A stretch of 64,000 bases of DNA from the NCBI RefSeq assembly GCF_034351645.1, contig NZ_CP133782.1, positions 4,531,001-4,595,000 on the forward strand. Direction: 5' to 3'. Below, piece by piece: positions 20,870-34,553 of the stretch. The position numbers and the translations under genes are program-made. Each line of letters begins with the position of its first letter. The stretch's first letter is position 1. Source of the DNA: Pseudomonas sp. DC1.2 (GTDB taxonomy: Bacteria > Pseudomonadota > Gammaproteobacteria > Pseudomonadales > Pseudomonadaceae). The notes under the pieces are model-generated. The model did no database searches. It worked only from the letters and a program-made list of their open reading frames with translations, and was not told the origin of the DNA.

Positions 20870-22236
20870 TAATGTTTCTCCAGGCGAGGCCCGCACAAAG
20901 CGGCAACGATGTTTTCCATCGCCGCGCTGCGCGAGCCCTTGATCAAAATAGTGGTGTTTGTGTCTTGCTCGGCGCCCAGGGCCTCGATCAGTTCAGCCTG
21001 AGTGCTGAAGTGATAAGCCTGCGGACCGAAAGCATTAACGGCGTGAGCCATCATTGGACCGACCGCATAAAGCGCAGAAACCTTGCCACGGGCATACTCG
21101 CCCACATCGCGGTGCCCCTGCTCCGCCCACGCGCCCAACTCACCGATATCTCCGAGCACCAGAACGGTGCGACCGGAAAAGCCGGCGAGTATATCAACGG
21201 CGGCACACATGGAGGTGGGGTTCGCGTTGTAAGTGTCATCAATGACACGCATGCCGTTAGTTGCCAGTTGCGCGACGGTGCGCCCTTTGACCGGTTGCAC
21301 AGCCCCCAGGCCCGTGGCGATGCCAAACAGCGAGACGCCCAAGGCGTGCGCGGCAGCAGCAGCGGCCATGGCGTTGGCGACGTTATGAGTACCGAGCAGG
21401 TTAAGTTGAACCCGCTCCACACCTTCAGGACTGTGCAGATTGAACGCCGGGCAACCGCGAGCATCGCGGCTCAGATCGCTGGCATAGAAGTCAGCGCCTG
21501 AATTGTTCAGCGAGAAAGTCAGGACTTTGCGACCGGCAGCGCGGGTCTTCCAGATGCCGAATGCCTTGTCGTCGAGATTAAGTACGGCGACGCCATCGGC
21601 ATCCAGCCCTTCAATAATCTCGCCTTTGGCTTCAACGATTTTGTCCGGTCCACCGAACTCGCCGACATGGGCCGTTCCGGCGTTGTTAAGGATGGCCACA
21701 TGGGGTTGGGTCATGCCCACGGTGTAGGCAATTTCACCCAGGCGCGAGGCACCGAGCTCGATCACGGCGGCGGTGTGTTCCGGCGCCAGTTCGAGCAGGG
21801 TCAGCGGCACACCGAGGTCGTTGTTCAGGTTGCCACGAGTCGCCAGCACCGGGCCACGAGTCCGCAGGATGCTGGCAAGCATTTCCTTGACCGTGGTCTT
21901 GCCGCTGGAGCCAGTGACGGCTGCAACCGGATTGCTGTAAGCCGCGCGATTGAGTGCGCCCAACTGGCCGAGGGCCTGGCGGGTGTCGGCGACCACCAAC
22001 TGTGGCAGCGTGCTGTCGGCGACTTCGCGCTCGACCAGCGCCGCGACTGCGCCTTGGCTGGCGACATCATTCAAATAGTCATGACCATCGAAACGTGGAC
22101 CGGTCAGTGCAATAAACAGCTGACCCTGCTTGATCCCACGGCTATCGATGCTAACACCGTCGAAACGGGCATCGGCGCCGACCAATCGGGCATTTAAGGC
22201 GCCAGTCAGCTCACTCAGCGTCAGGGTTTTAAGCAT
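20869..22236 (-). CDS. murF: UDP-MurNAc-tripeptide--D-Ala-D-Ala ligase MurF
   Basis: MurF completes the UDP-MurNAc-pentapeptide. It has 455 residues: an N-terminal domain binding the UDP-sugar ([18 protein letters not shown]), an ATPase domain with [15 protein letters not shown] and [13 protein letters not shown], and a C-terminal domain containing [11 protein letters not shown]. It overlaps murE by 8 bases and mraY by 1, in keeping with coupled translation along the cluster. Confidence 0.97.
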   Translation of the reverse strand: MLKTLTLSELTGALNARLVGADARFDGVSIDSRGIKQGQLFIALTGPRFDGHDYLNDVASQGAVAALVEREVADSTLPQLVVADTRQALGQLGALNRAAYSNPVAAVTGSSGKTTVKEMLASILRTRGPVLATRGNLNNDLGVPLTLLELAPEHTAAVIELGASRLGEIAYTVGMTQPHVAILNNAGTAHVGEFGGPDKIVEAKGEIIEGLDADGVAVLNLDDKAFGIWKTRAAGRKVLTFSLNNSGADFYASDLSRDARGCPAFNLHSPEGVERVQLNLLGTHNVANAMAAAAAAHALGVSLFGIATGLGAVQPVKGRTVAQLATNGMRVIDDTYNANPTSMCAAVDILAGFSGRTVLVLGDIGELGAWAEQGHRDVGEYARGKVSALYAVGPMMAHAVNAFGPQAYHFSTQAELIEALGAEQDTNTTILIKGSRSAAMENIVAALCGPRLEKH

Positions 22237-23691
22237 GGGCGGCCTCCCACGTGGTCAGCGCACGATCGGCTTCGACCAGGTCAGAGAAATCGTGGCGCTC
22301 GCCGTTGATTTCCTGATAGTCCTCATGACCTTTACCCGCCAGGACAACCACGTCATCCGCTGAAGCGCTGGCGATCAACTGCGCAATCGCCTGGCCACGG
22401 CCAGCAACGAAGGTGACTTTATCCACCGCCGTGAAACCAGCCCGTATGTCGTCAAAGATCACAGCCGGGTCTTCGGTGCGCGGGTTGTCATCGGTGACCA
22501 GTACGCCGTCTGCCAGACGCTCGACCACTTCGGCCATCAACGGACGCTTGCCGCGATCACGATCACCGCCGCAACCAAACAGGCACAGCAAACGCCCCTT
22601 GGCATGCGGGCGCAGGGCCATCAATACTTTTTCCAGCGCGTCCGGGGTGTGGGCGTAATCGACCACGACCAGCGGTTGAGTGCCGCCGCCCAGACGTTGC
22701 ATGCGCCCAGCCGGGCCTTCGAGTTTCGGCAGGACCTTGAGAATCTCGTCCAGTGCGTAGTCCAGGCCGAGCAAGGCACCGACCGCCGCCAGAACGTTGC
22801 TCAAGTTGAAACGACCGAGCAAGCTGCTGCGTAAGTGGTGCTCGCCTTGCGGCGTGACCAACGTGGCGCGCACGCCTTCGTCGTCGAATTGCGCTTCGCG
22901 GCAATACAGGTAGGCGCTGGTGTCTTCCAAGCTGTAGGTAATCAGCCGCGATTCGCGTTTTTCTGCCGCCAACTGCCGGCCGAACGCGTCGTCGAGGTTA
23001 ATCACCCGGCACTTCAAATCATTCCAGGCAAACAGCTTGGCCTTGGCGCCGCCGTAGGCTTGCATGGTGCCGTGATAATCCAGATGGTCGCGAGACAGGT
23101 TGGTCATCACCGCGACATCGAATGCCAGTGCAGTCACGCGCCCCTGGTCCAGGCCATGGGAAGACACTTCCATGGCCACGGCTTTGGCGCCGGCCTTTTT
23201 CAAATCAGCCAGGGTCGCCTGAACGGCAATCGGATTCGGCGTGGTGTGCAGGCCGCTTTGCAGCGCGCCGTAGAACCCGGTGCCCAGAGTGCCGACGATG
23301 CCACAATGCTGGCCGAGCAGGTCCAGGGCTTGCGCAACCAACTGCGTCACACTGGTTTTACCGTTGGTGCCGGTCACACCGACCAGATTCAGATGACGGC
23401 TCGGGTCGCCGTAAAAACGCCCGGCGATGTCGGACAGCTGCGCTGCCAGGCCTTTGACCGGGATCAACGGCGCATCGGTTATCGGCAACACGGTAGCGCC
23501 TTCGACTTCATACGCCACAGCGGCAGCACCGCGCTTCAAGGCGTCGGCGATGTGTGCGCGACCGTCGAGCTTGCCGCCCGGTACGGCGAGAAACAGATCG
23601 CCAGCCCGCACGTTGCGGCTGTCCAGGGTCAGTTCGCGAATCAACAAATCGCGACCGGCGTGGGCAAAAATCTTGTTCAGACTCAGAGACA

Positions 23692-23692
<1 letters not shown>
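22229..23692 (-). CDS. murE: UDP-MurNAc-L-Ala-D-Glu--meso-diaminopimelate ligase MurE
   Basis: MurE adds the third stem residue. It is 487 residues long with LTLDSRNVRAGDLFLAVPG at the N-terminus, ATP loop VGVTGTNGKTSVTQLV and VAMEVSSHGLDQGRV. The substrate motif DNPRTEDP corresponds to the DNPR box that marks enzymes specific for meso-diaminopimelate rather than lysine, as expected in a Gram-negative. The start overlaps the ftsI stop by one base (TAATG). Confidence 0.97.
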
Positions 23693-25720
<2,028 letters not shown>

Positions 25721-25724
<4 letters not shown>

Positions 25725-26668
25725 CGCAACTTCTCCGCGACACGCATGACAGCGCTACGGGAGCGTGGGTTGGCTTTGAGTTCTGCCTCAGAGGCGGACT
25801 GCGTTTTGCCGTGGACTTTGATTTTCGGTTCGAAGGCGACGTGGCGCACCGGCAAATTGCGCGGCAGGTTGTCGGCTTCACCCTTCACCAGTTTGCGCAT
25901 GAACAATTTGACGATACGGTCTTCCAGGGAATGGAAGCTGATGACCACCAGGCGTCCACCGATCTCCAGACACTCAAGCGCTGCTTCGAGGCCAGCTTCA
26001 AGATCGCCCAGTTCATTATTAACGTGAATGCGCAGGCCCTGGAACGCACGAGTTGCCGGGTTTTTGCCTTTCTCCCATGCCGGGTTGGCTACTTTCAGCA
26101 CTTCAGCCAGGTCACCGGTACGTTCGAACGGCTTAATATCGCGACGCTCGGCCACCGCACGTGCCATGCGACCAGAGAAACGCTCTTCGCCGTATTCCTT
26201 GAATACGCGGGCGATTTCCTCGGCAGGTGCCGTGTTGACGAATTCCGCAGCGCTGATCCCGCGGGACGGGTCCATACGCATGTCCAGCGGTCCGTCGTTG
26301 AGAAAGCTGAAACCGCGCTCAGGGTCATCGAGCTGCGGAGACGATACGCCCAGGTCGAGCAAAATGCCGCTGACCTTACCAGCCAGACCACGCTCGGCGA
26401 CTTCCGAACCCAGCTCGGCAAAGCTGCGCTGCACAACGACAAAGCGGCCGTCTTCGGCCGCTAGCGTTTGCCCGGTGGCAATCGCTTGAGGATCTTTATC
26501 GAACCCCAGCAGCCGACCATCAGGCCCGAGCTGACTGAGGATCAACCGACTGTGCCCGCCGCGTCCGAACGTACCGTCCAGATAGCAGCCATCAGGACGT
26601 ACGGCGAGAGCCTCCACGGCTTCGTCAAGCAGTACGGTGATGTGGTTAAAGCCGCTATCAATAGTCAC
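25721..26668 (-). CDS. rsmH: 16S rRNA (cytosine1402-N4)-methyltransferase RsmH (MraW)
   Basis: RsmH is a SAM-dependent methyltransferase acting on C1402 in the ribosomal P site. It has 315 residues, with the SAM loop [16 protein letters not shown] and a second conserved stretch [20 protein letters not shown]. The C-terminus contains [18 protein letters not shown]. RsmI, which methylates the ribose of the same nucleotide, is encoded at 27994-28899 in this window. It overlaps both mraZ and ftsL by 4 bases. Confidence 0.98.
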
Positions 26669-27120
26669 AGGATCAAATCACGCAGTTCATCAGGCATAGC
26701 GCCCGGTTGTTGAATAGCAGCCAGGTCAGCGGCAGAAACCGCATCCCAGGCATCCTCGTCCCACAATTGGAACTTGTTCAGTTGGCCTACCAACATCGCG
26801 CGCTTATCCAACTTGGCATATTCACGAAGACGCGGCGGAACCAGAAAACGACCACTGCCGTCGAGTTCGAGGTCGACGGCATTACCAATCAGCAAGCGTT
26901 GCAGGCGGCGGTTCTCTTCGCGAAGCGAAGGCAGTGCGCGTAGTTTGGTTTCAATAATTTCCCACTCATCGAGCGGGTAAACGCACAAACAGGGATCAAC
27001 GGCGTCGATTGTGACGATTAACTGACCAGAACTTCGCGAAACGAGCTCGTCACGATACCGGCTCGGCATTGCGAGACGGCCCTTTGCATCGAGACTGATA
27101 GCGTTAGCTCCGCGAAACAC
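26665..27120 (-). CDS. mraZ: transcriptional regulator MraZ
   Basis: MraZ is the first gene of the dcw operon, a ring-forming AbrB-fold DNA-binding protein that represses its own promoter in E. coli. The 151 residues hold two tandem SpoVT-AbrB-like halves ([19 protein letters not shown] and [20 protein letters not shown]). The start codon is GTG (27118-27120) with GGAGA eight bases upstream. Its likely operator, three 10-bp-spaced AAGTGG boxes, lies 43-68 bases upstream of the gene. Confidence 0.97.
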   Translation of the reverse strand: MFRGANAISLDAKGRLAMPSRYRDELVSRSSGQLIVTIDAVDPCLCVYPLDEWEIIETKLRALPSLREENRRLQRLLIGNAVDLELDGSGRFLVPPRLREYAKLDKRAMLVGQLNKFQLWDEDAWDAVSAADLAAIQQPGAMPDELRDLIL

Positions 27121-27162
27121 GTCAGCGTTTCTCCAATTTTTAGCGTTTTGAGCTTAAAAAAC

Positions 27163-27188
27163 CCACTTCATGCCACTTTCCGCCACTT
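27163..27188 (-). promoter_or_regulatory. MraZ operator: three AAGTGG boxes at 10-bp spacing
   Basis: On the minus strand AAGTGG occurs three times in direct orientation with exact 10-base periodicity (27183-27188, 27173-27178, 27163-27168). MraZ of E. coli and Mycoplasma binds tandem GTGG-type repeats at this period. The boxes start at the predicted transcription start and run into the leader, where bound MraZ would block initiation or clearance. Confidence 0.8.
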
Positions 27189-27194
27189 GCGCAC

Positions 27195-27224
27195 ACTATA
27201 GGAATGCGCCCACCACACCGTCAA
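27195..27224 (-). promoter_or_regulatory. sigma-70 promoter of the dcw operon (Pmra)
   Basis: On the minus strand the -35 TTGACG (27219-27224) is separated by 18 bases from the -10 TATAGT (27195-27200). The predicted start is near 27188, giving a leader of about 68 bases before the mraZ GTG. This is the only strong promoter-like sequence seen in front of the cluster. Confidence 0.75.
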
Positions 27225-27564
27225 GACGCGGATTAAAGGAAAAGCCTTACAGAACGGAGATTTAGGAGAGTAAACGGAGGGATAACGAGAATCTGACGTA
27301 TGTTTTTACTCAATAACTTGAGTCAGCACGAAGGGCTGCGCTCAGAAGTTAAAGTAGTTTGTTAAGAGTAAGATTTTTTCGGTATTACGAGAGTGTTTCT
27401 GTCGATGGTTTTGCAAGGAGGGAAATCGCTGTTGCGGGGAGATTTGTAAGTCGCTGCCTGCGCAGGCTAACCGATATCACACAACCCTTCTGCCAGTCAT
27501 TACGCAAGGAGGGAAATGCAGACTATCAATACCCTGTTCAATCATTCAAACAAGGTGAAAAAAA
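27225..27564. other. non-coding interval between rnpB and the dcw promoter
   Basis: No protein gene is convincing here. The interval is AT-richer than its surroundings and contains a 14-base direct repeat GCAAGGAGGGAAAT at 27413-27426 and 27504-27517 (91 bases apart), each copy looking like a strong Shine-Dalgarno sequence without a sensible reading frame after it. Confidence 0.5.
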
Positions 27565-27920
27565 GGTGGAGAGTCGATCTGTAAGCCGGGTTCTGTCTTG
27601 AACAGTCATTCGTCTACGATGGCCATCACTGGACATCTTTAGCAACCTACCCGGTCCCAGCGCGGGCCACGCCTTGAGACCCTATTTGGTCTTGCTCCAA
27701 GTGGGGTTTACCTAGCCACGAACTGTTGCCAGACGTGCGGTGCGCTCTTACCGCACCTTTTCACCCTTACCGGCGCCGAAGCACTTAGGCGGTTATTTTC
27801 TGTGGCACTTTCCGTAGGCTCACGCCTCCCAGGCATTACCTGGCACTTCGCCCTATGGAGCCCGGACTTTCCTCCCCCCCCTAATTTTCATAGAGGGCAG
27901 CGACTGTCCAATCGACTCTC
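27565..27920 (-). ncRNA. rnpB: RNase P RNA component, class A
   Basis: This is the catalytic RNA of ribonuclease P, which matures tRNA 5' ends. On the minus strand the P4 5' strand and its surroundings read GAGGAAAGTCCGGGCTCCAT. CCGGTAAGGGTGAAAAGGTG and AGAGCGCACCGCACG follow, and the 3' end has GACAGAACCCGGCTTACAG, all diagnostic. The 5' and 3' ends pair (AGAGTCGAT / ATCGACTCT). A T-rich run with CACC follows the 3' end. Ends are estimated to within a few bases. Confidence 0.95.
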
Positions 27921-27928
27921 CGCCGCAA

Positions 27929-27957
27929 AGGTTAACGGCAGAGCGGCGGAAGAACAA
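27929..27957 (-). promoter_or_regulatory. promoter of rnpB
   Basis: On the minus strand TTGTTC (27952-27957) is separated by 17 bases from TAACCT (27929-27934), placing a start about 8 bases downstream, at the 5' end of RNase P RNA. Confidence 0.6.
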
Positions 27958-27993
27958 GCGCTAAAAGCCTTTGGCCACTCCTGCGCGCGGGGT

Positions 27994-28899
27994 TTACTCG
28001 CCCTTCTGTCTATCGAGTGCCACCTGATACAGCACATTTTTTCGCTCTCCGGTTATTTGCGCTGCCAATGCGGCAGCACGCTTAAGCGGCATTTCTTCGA
28101 GCAACAGATTAAGGATGCGCATCGCTTCGCTGCTAACGGCGTCTTCCGTTTCCGGTGCCGACCAGCCCGCCACCAACACCACACACTCGCCACGCTGCTG
28201 ATTGCTGTCGGACTCGACGAACTCACGCAACTGGGCCAACGGCAAACCTTTGAGGGTTTCGAAAGTTTTAGTGATCTCCCGCGCCAGCAACGCCGGGCGC
28301 TCGCCACCGAACACCAGTTCCATGTCTTGCAGGCATTCAAGGATGCGATGTGGCGCTTCGTAGAAAATCAGGGTACGCGGCTCTTCCTTGACCAACTCCA
28401 GGCGCGCCCGACGCCCCACAGCCTTGGCCGGCAGGAAACCTTCAAAGATAAATCGATCAGACGGCAAACCCGCTGCCGAGAGTGCCGCGATCAAGGCGCA
28501 GGCACCCGGCACGGGCACAACATTGATCCCGGCAGCGCGCGCCTGACGCACCAAGTGATAACCCGGATCGGAAATCAACGGCGTCCCGGCATCGGAAATC
28601 AGCGCGATATCGTCACCCGCCAGCAAGCGGGTAATAAAACGACTGCCTTCATCACGTTCGTTATGCTCATGGCAGGCCGCCAATGGCGTCGCAATACCGA
28701 AATGCTGCATCAGGCGCTGAGAGTGCCGCGTATCTTCAGCGGCGATCAATGCCACCTCGCGCAGGATTTTCAGCGCACGCGCACTGATGTCGTCCAGGTT
28801 GCCGATGGGCGTCGCCACCACATAAAGCGAGCCAGCAGCGGAATTCAAAGCACCTGGAGCAGTCAAAGCACGTACCTCATGATCGGTAAAAGCGGCCAT
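27994..28899 (-). CDS. rsmI: 16S rRNA (cytidine1402-2'-O)-methyltransferase RsmI
   Basis: RsmI is a tetrapyrrole-methylase-fold enzyme that methylates the ribose of C1402, the nucleotide whose base is modified by RsmH from the neighbouring operon. It has 301 residues, with N-terminal signature LYVVATPIGNLDDISARAL and the SAM-site segments IALISDAGTPLISDPGYHLV and PVPGACALIAALSAAGLPSD. The C-terminal accessory region is normal. It is divergent from lpoA, as in many gamma-proteobacteria. Confidence 0.97.
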   Translation of the reverse strand: MAAFTDHEVRALTAPGALNSAAGSLYVVATPIGNLDDISARALKILREVALIAAEDTRHSQRLMQHFGIATPLAACHEHNERDEGSRFITRLLAGDDIALISDAGTPLISDPGYHLVRQARAAGINVVPVPGACALIAALSAAGLPSDRFIFEGFLPAKAVGRRARLELVKEEPRTLIFYEAPHRILECLQDMELVFGGERPALLAREITKTFETLKGLPLAQLREFVESDSNQQRGECVVLVAGWSAPETEDAVSSEAMRILNLLLEEMPLKRAAALAAQITGERKNVLYQVALDRQKGE

Positions 28900-29076
28900 T
28901 GTAGCGCGTCATAGCGCTAGCGATACGCCCAGCCCACCCCGCAGCTCCATGTGTTTTGTGCAGCACGGCAACATTTGCATGAGCTAAATTGAAGGATTCA
29001 CGCCAGTAACATCGCGCCCCGGCCAGTGCTTGGGTACAATTCCACGCTAATTTGATCGAGTATCAGGAACACTTAC

Positions 29077-30887
29077 ATGATCGCTTGCCTGCGGCTGTTA
29101 TCTGCCCTCTGCCTCGCTGCCTTGCTGGCGGCTTGCGCCAGCTCGCCCTCCTCCAGCCTTGGCGAACTTCCACGGACCCCGAATGCCAGTATCGAGCAGT
29201 TGCTCGAGCAGGCAACCCAGAGCAGTACGCCGGAGAAGGCAGCGTTACTGCGCTTGACCGCGGCTGATTTGGCCTACCGCCAAGGCAATGCCGGTCAATC
29301 CGCGCAAATCCTGCAACAAGTGCCGCTGGACCCACTCAAGCCAGGCCAACAGGTCTTCGCCAGTACGCTGGCGGCCGAACTGGCCATGGTTCGCAATCAA
29401 CCCAAGGCGGCTCTAACTGCCTTGAGCCATCCGAGCCTGGAACGCCTCGGCGAAATGCCTGTGGACCAACAGGTACGCACCGGCATCGTGCATGCCCGAG
29501 CCTTTGAAGCTGATGGCCAGACGTTGGCCGCCGCGCGGGAGCGTATCTTCATTGCCCCGTTGCTCTCCGGAGAGGCCGCCAGCAAAAACCACGAAGCCAT
29601 CTGGATCCTGATCGCATCGCTGCCTACCGATCAATTGCAGCCGACCACCAATGATGACCTCGGCGGCTGGCTGGGCCTGGCCCAAGCGGTGAAATCTGCG
29701 GGCACCCTGGAACAGCAGCAAGCCGCCATCGACAACTGGCGCGCCCAGAACCCCAAGCATCCAGCGGCCATTCAGTTGCCGTTGCCCTTGACCAAACTCA
29801 AGGAACTGGCGAGCCAGCCCCTGAACAAAATCGCCCTGCTGCTGCCACAAGATGGCCCACTGGCCTCGGTCGGCAAAGCGCTGCGCGACGGCTTTATGGC
29901 CGCTCACTACCAGGCGCAACAAGCCGGACAGAAACCGCCAGTCATCGTGTTTTATGACAGTACACACCTCACTTCCATGGACGAGTTCTACCGCAAAGCC
30001 CAGGCCGATGGCGTGCAACTGGTGGTCGGCCCGCTGGAAAAGCCACTGGTCAAACAGCTGAGCACTCGCCCGCAACTGCCGATCACCACTCTGGCACTGA
30101 ATTACAGCGAGGGTGATCAAGGCCCCGCCCAACTGTTCCAGTTCGGTCTTGCCGCTGAAGACGAAGCTCGCGAAGTAGCGCGCCGTGCTCGTGCCGACGG
30201 CCTGCATCGTGCAGCAGCCATGGTGCCTAAAGGCGAATGGGGTGATCGCGTCCTGAAGGCTTTCAGCCAGGACTGGCAAGCCAATGGCGGCACCATCGTT
30301 GCGGTAGAGCGCGTTGATCAGCCCGTTCAACTGGCCCAACAGATCGCCGACATGTTCCAGCTACGCCAGAGCGAAGGTCGCGCCAAGAGCCTGCAAAGCA
30401 CCGTTGGCTCGCCAGTCGCCGCCCAGCCTTCGCGTCGCCAGGACATCGAGTTCATCTTCCTGGCCGCCACCCCGCAACAGGCACAGCAGATCAAACCAAC
30501 CCTGAACTTTCAATACGCTGGTGACGTGCCGGTTTACGCCACATCCCACGTGTTCAGTGCCAGCGGCGACGTGAATCAGTACAACGACATGAACGGCGTG
30601 CGCTTCTGCGAAACGCCATGGCTGCTGGATGCCAACGACCCGCTGCGCAAGCAGGTCACAGCACAATGGCCACAGGCCGCTGGCAGCCTCGGGCGCCTTT
30701 ACGCCATGGGTGTTGACGCCTATCGCCTGGCGCCGCGCCTGGGCCAACTCAAAGCCTTGCCGGACAGCCGCATCCAAGGTCAGTCGGGCAGCCTGGGCAT
30801 GACTCAGAATCAACGAGTCGAGCGCCAGTTGCCGTGGGCACAATTCGTCAACGGTCAGGTTCAGCGCCTGCCAGACACGGCGCGCTA

Positions 30888-30888
<1 letters not shown>
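29077..30888 (+). CDS. lpoA: penicillin-binding protein activator LpoA (YraM)
   Basis: LpoA is an outer-membrane lipoprotein that reaches through the periplasm to stimulate PBP1a-type synthases. The 603 residues have a lipoprotein signal ending LLAAC with lipidated Cys20, an N-terminal TPR-like helical domain (about 35-250) and a C-terminal periplasmic-binding-protein-like domain (about 258-600, NKIALLLPQDGPLASVGKAL). The order lpoA-yraN-diaA-dolP is the same as in E. coli. The yraN ATG overlaps its stop (TAATG). Confidence 0.95.
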
Positions 30889-32526
<1,638 letters not shown>

Positions 32527-32544
32527 CACGCAACACGCACGCAC

Positions 32545-32576
32545 AAAAAAGGCGATCCGGTTGGATCGCCTTTTTT
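32545..32576. terminator. bidirectional terminator between dolP and sspB
   Basis: AAAAAAGGCGATCC-GGTT-GGATCGCCTTTTTT is a perfect hairpin with A and T runs on either side, serving both converging operons. Confidence 0.9.
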
Positions 32577-32577
32577 A

Positions 32578-32991
32578 TTACTTAACCACTTTCAAACTAG
32601 GTCGACCGCTGGGACGCGGCGGCTCGCTGTCAGGTGGCGGAATATCGTCATTGGGCTCGACCTCGTCCTCGTCCTCCATGGACGACTCCAGATCAAACAC
32701 CATGCCCTGGCCGTTCTCACGGGCGTAAATGCCCAGGATCGAGGCGATAGGCACGTACAGTGTGTGTGGTACACCACCGAAGCGCCCTTCAAAGCTGACC
32801 GCATCGTTATCCATGTGTAAATGACGCACGGCTGCCGGCGATACGTTCAGGACTATTTGTCCGTCACTGGCAAAACCTTGAGGCACCTGCACCGACGGAT
32901 ACTCGGAATTAACCAGCATGTGCGGGGTGCAATCGTTATCCACAATCCACTCGTAGAGCGCGCGGACCAGATAAGGTCGACTGGAGTTCAT
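32578..32991 (-). CDS. sspB: ClpXP protease specificity-enhancing factor SspB
   Basis: SspB delivers ssrA-tagged and other substrates to ClpXP. The 137 residues comprise an N-terminal Sm-like dimer fold (SSRPYLVRALYEWIVDNDCT, HMLVNSEYPSVQVP), an acidic flexible linker (about 105-125) and a C-terminal ClpX-docking tail (RPSLKVVK). It is the partner gene of sspA, 16 bases upstream, and ends 2 bases from a shared terminator. Confidence 0.96.
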   Translation of the reverse strand: MNSSRPYLVRALYEWIVDNDCTPHMLVNSEYPSVQVPQGFASDGQIVLNVSPAAVRHLHMDNDAVSFEGRFGGVPHTLYVPIASILGIYARENGQGMVFDLESSMEDEDEVEPNDDIPPPDSEPPRPSGRPSLKVVK

Positions 32992-33007
32992 AGCGGCTCC
33001 TTAAGCC

Positions 33008-33625
33008 TTAGCGCATATCGCGTTCGACACCAGACAAACTCGCCTGGAAAGCCTGACGCGCAAACGAGCGCTCCATATAGTCAAGCAGCGGCTTGGCTGG
33101 CCGCGGCAGTTCAATACCCAGAATCGGCAAACGCCAAAGTATTGGTAATAGGCAGCAATCCACCAAACTTTGTTCCTCACTGAGGAAAAATGGCTTGTCG
33201 GCGAACAACGGCGACACGCCTGTCAGGCTTTCGCGCAACTCTTTACGAGCCACGACACGGGCTGCTTCCTTGGTCCGCGAATCCAGAATCAGATCCACCA
33301 GACCACACCAGTCACGCTGAATACGATGAATCAGCAGGCGGCTGTTTGCACGCGCCACAGGATAAACCGGCAGCAAGGGCGGGTGCGGATAACGCTCATC
33401 CAGATACTCCATCACCACGGTCGACTCCCACAACGCCAGGTCACGATCGACCAAGGTGGGCAGACTGCCGTAAGGGTTCACTTCGATCAGTTTAGGCGGG
33501 TGACGACCTGCCTCCACGTAAATGATCTCGGCGCTGACACCCTTCTCTGCGAGCACAATACGTACCCGGTGGGAATAGTGGTCGGCGGGGTCGGAGTAAC
33601 AGGCCAACCGATTGGTCACGCCCAT
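33008..33625 (-). CDS. sspA: stringent starvation protein A SspA
   Basis: SspA has a glutathione S-transferase fold but binds RNA polymerase instead of acting as an enzyme, and governs stationary-phase and virulence genes. It is 205 residues long. The thioredoxin-like domain ([39 protein letters not shown]) lacks the catalytic cysteine or serine arrangement of active transferases. The alpha-helical C-terminal domain is intact. It lies in the petABC-sspAB order typical of pseudomonads. Confidence 0.96.
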   Translation of the reverse strand: MGVTNRLACYSDPADHYSHRVRIVLAEKGVSAEIIYVEAGRHPPKLIEVNPYGSLPTLVDRDLALWESTVVMEYLDERYPHPPLLPVYPVARANSRLLIHRIQRDWCGLVDLILDSRTKEAARVVARKELRESLTGVSPLFADKPFFLSEEQSLVDCCLLPILWRLPILGIELPRPAKPLLDYMERSFARQAFQASLSGVERDMR

Positions 33626-33668
33626 GGCGGTCCTCCTCGCTTGTAAAAATTATCGAGAGCGGAAAAAC

Positions 33669-33749
33669 GAGCGCGCCCAGAGGGCGCCTCCCGTAACGTC
33701 TGAATAACCAGACTCGTTACTCTCGGAGACGCCCTTGGGCGCGCGCGAT
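33669..33749 (-). repeat. long imperfect inverted repeat between petC and sspA
   Basis: The outer arms GCGCGCCCAGAGGGCGCCTCC and GGAGACGCCCTTGGGCGCGC pair over about 20 bases. Inside, GTAACG...CGTTAC with CTG..CAG forms a second stem. The whole could fold as one hairpin of about 80 bases just after the petC stop. It probably stabilises or ends the petABC message ahead of sspA; there is no classic T run. Confidence 0.6.
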
Positions 33750-33773
33750 TAACAGCAGTTGCTTAATGCTTTA

Positions 33774-34553
33774 TCAATGCACATCTTTCCAGTATTCGCG
33801 CTTGAGCAGGTAGGCGAATACAAAGAAGAACGCCAGGTACAGCAATACATAAGTACCAATGCGCTGATGCTGCAGCTTAACCGGGTTAGCCGAGTAAGCG
33901 AGGAAGGTTACCAGATTCTTCACCTTCTCATCGAATTGCTCTTCGGTCAGGGTCCCGGTCTTCGGCACGATGGTCAGTTGATCGCACGCTTCATGAGTCA
34001 GAGGCGTACCGGTCAACGGGTCGTATTGCTTCTTACCGTCTTCGACGATCTGCACTTGTTTGCAGCCTACCACCTGACGACCTTGCAGGCCGACAAGGAC
34101 GTTCGGCATGCCAACGTTCGGAAACACCTTGTTGTTCACACCCCAAGGACGTGCCGGATCTTCATAGAACGATCGCAGATAACCATAGAGCCAGTCAGTA
34201 CCACGAACACGCGCGACCAACGTCAGGTCTGGCGGCGCCGCACCAAACCACGCCTTGGCATCTGCCGGCTGCATACCGATGCTCATGTGGTCGCCGATCT
34301 TGGCACCCGTGAACACCAGATTTTTCAGCATCAGATCATGAGGAATCCCCAAGTCGTCGGCAACGCGCTCGTAACGCTGGAACTTGGCGCTGTGGCAGCC
34401 CATACAGTAGTTGGCGAACGTACGCGCGCCATCTTGCATGGCGGCGTTGTCGGAAACATCGATATCGACTTTTTCCAGCTCGGGACCGTGCTCAGCGGCG
34501 AAGGAGAACACCGGCAAAGCAGCGAGAATCAGTACAGCAAATAGCTTTTTCAT
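33774..34553 (-). CDS. petC: ubiquinol--cytochrome c reductase, cytochrome c1
   Basis: This is the cytochrome c1 subunit of the bc1 complex, passing electrons from the Rieske centre to cytochrome c. I start at ATG 34553 (MKKLFAVLILAALPVFSFA), which gives a clean signal peptide and a one-base overlap (TGATG) with petB; extra upstream frame is petB sequence. The 259 residues have the haem site CMGCH at 50-54, the axial Met region (NVGMPNVL) and a C-terminal membrane anchor (about 232-252). Confidence 0.97.
   Translation of the reverse strand: MKKLFAVLILAALPVFSFAAEHGPELEKVDIDVSDNAAMQDGARTFANYCMGCHSAKFQRYERVADDLGIPHDLMLKNLVFTGAKIGDHMSIGMQPADAKAWFGAAPPDLTLVARVRGTDWLYGYLRSFYEDPARPWGVNNKVFPNVGMPNVLVGLQGRQVVGCKQVQIVEDGKKQYDPLTGTPLTHEACDQLTIVPKTGTLTEEQFDEKVKNLVTFLAYSANPVKLQHQRIGTYVLLYLAFFFVFAYLLKREYWKDVH

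Noticed and set aside
27359..27601. 80-codon frame on the + strand between mraZ and rnpB
   Set aside because: It runs into the 3' end of RNase P RNA on the other strand, starts at a TTG without a ribosome-binding site and resembles nothing known.
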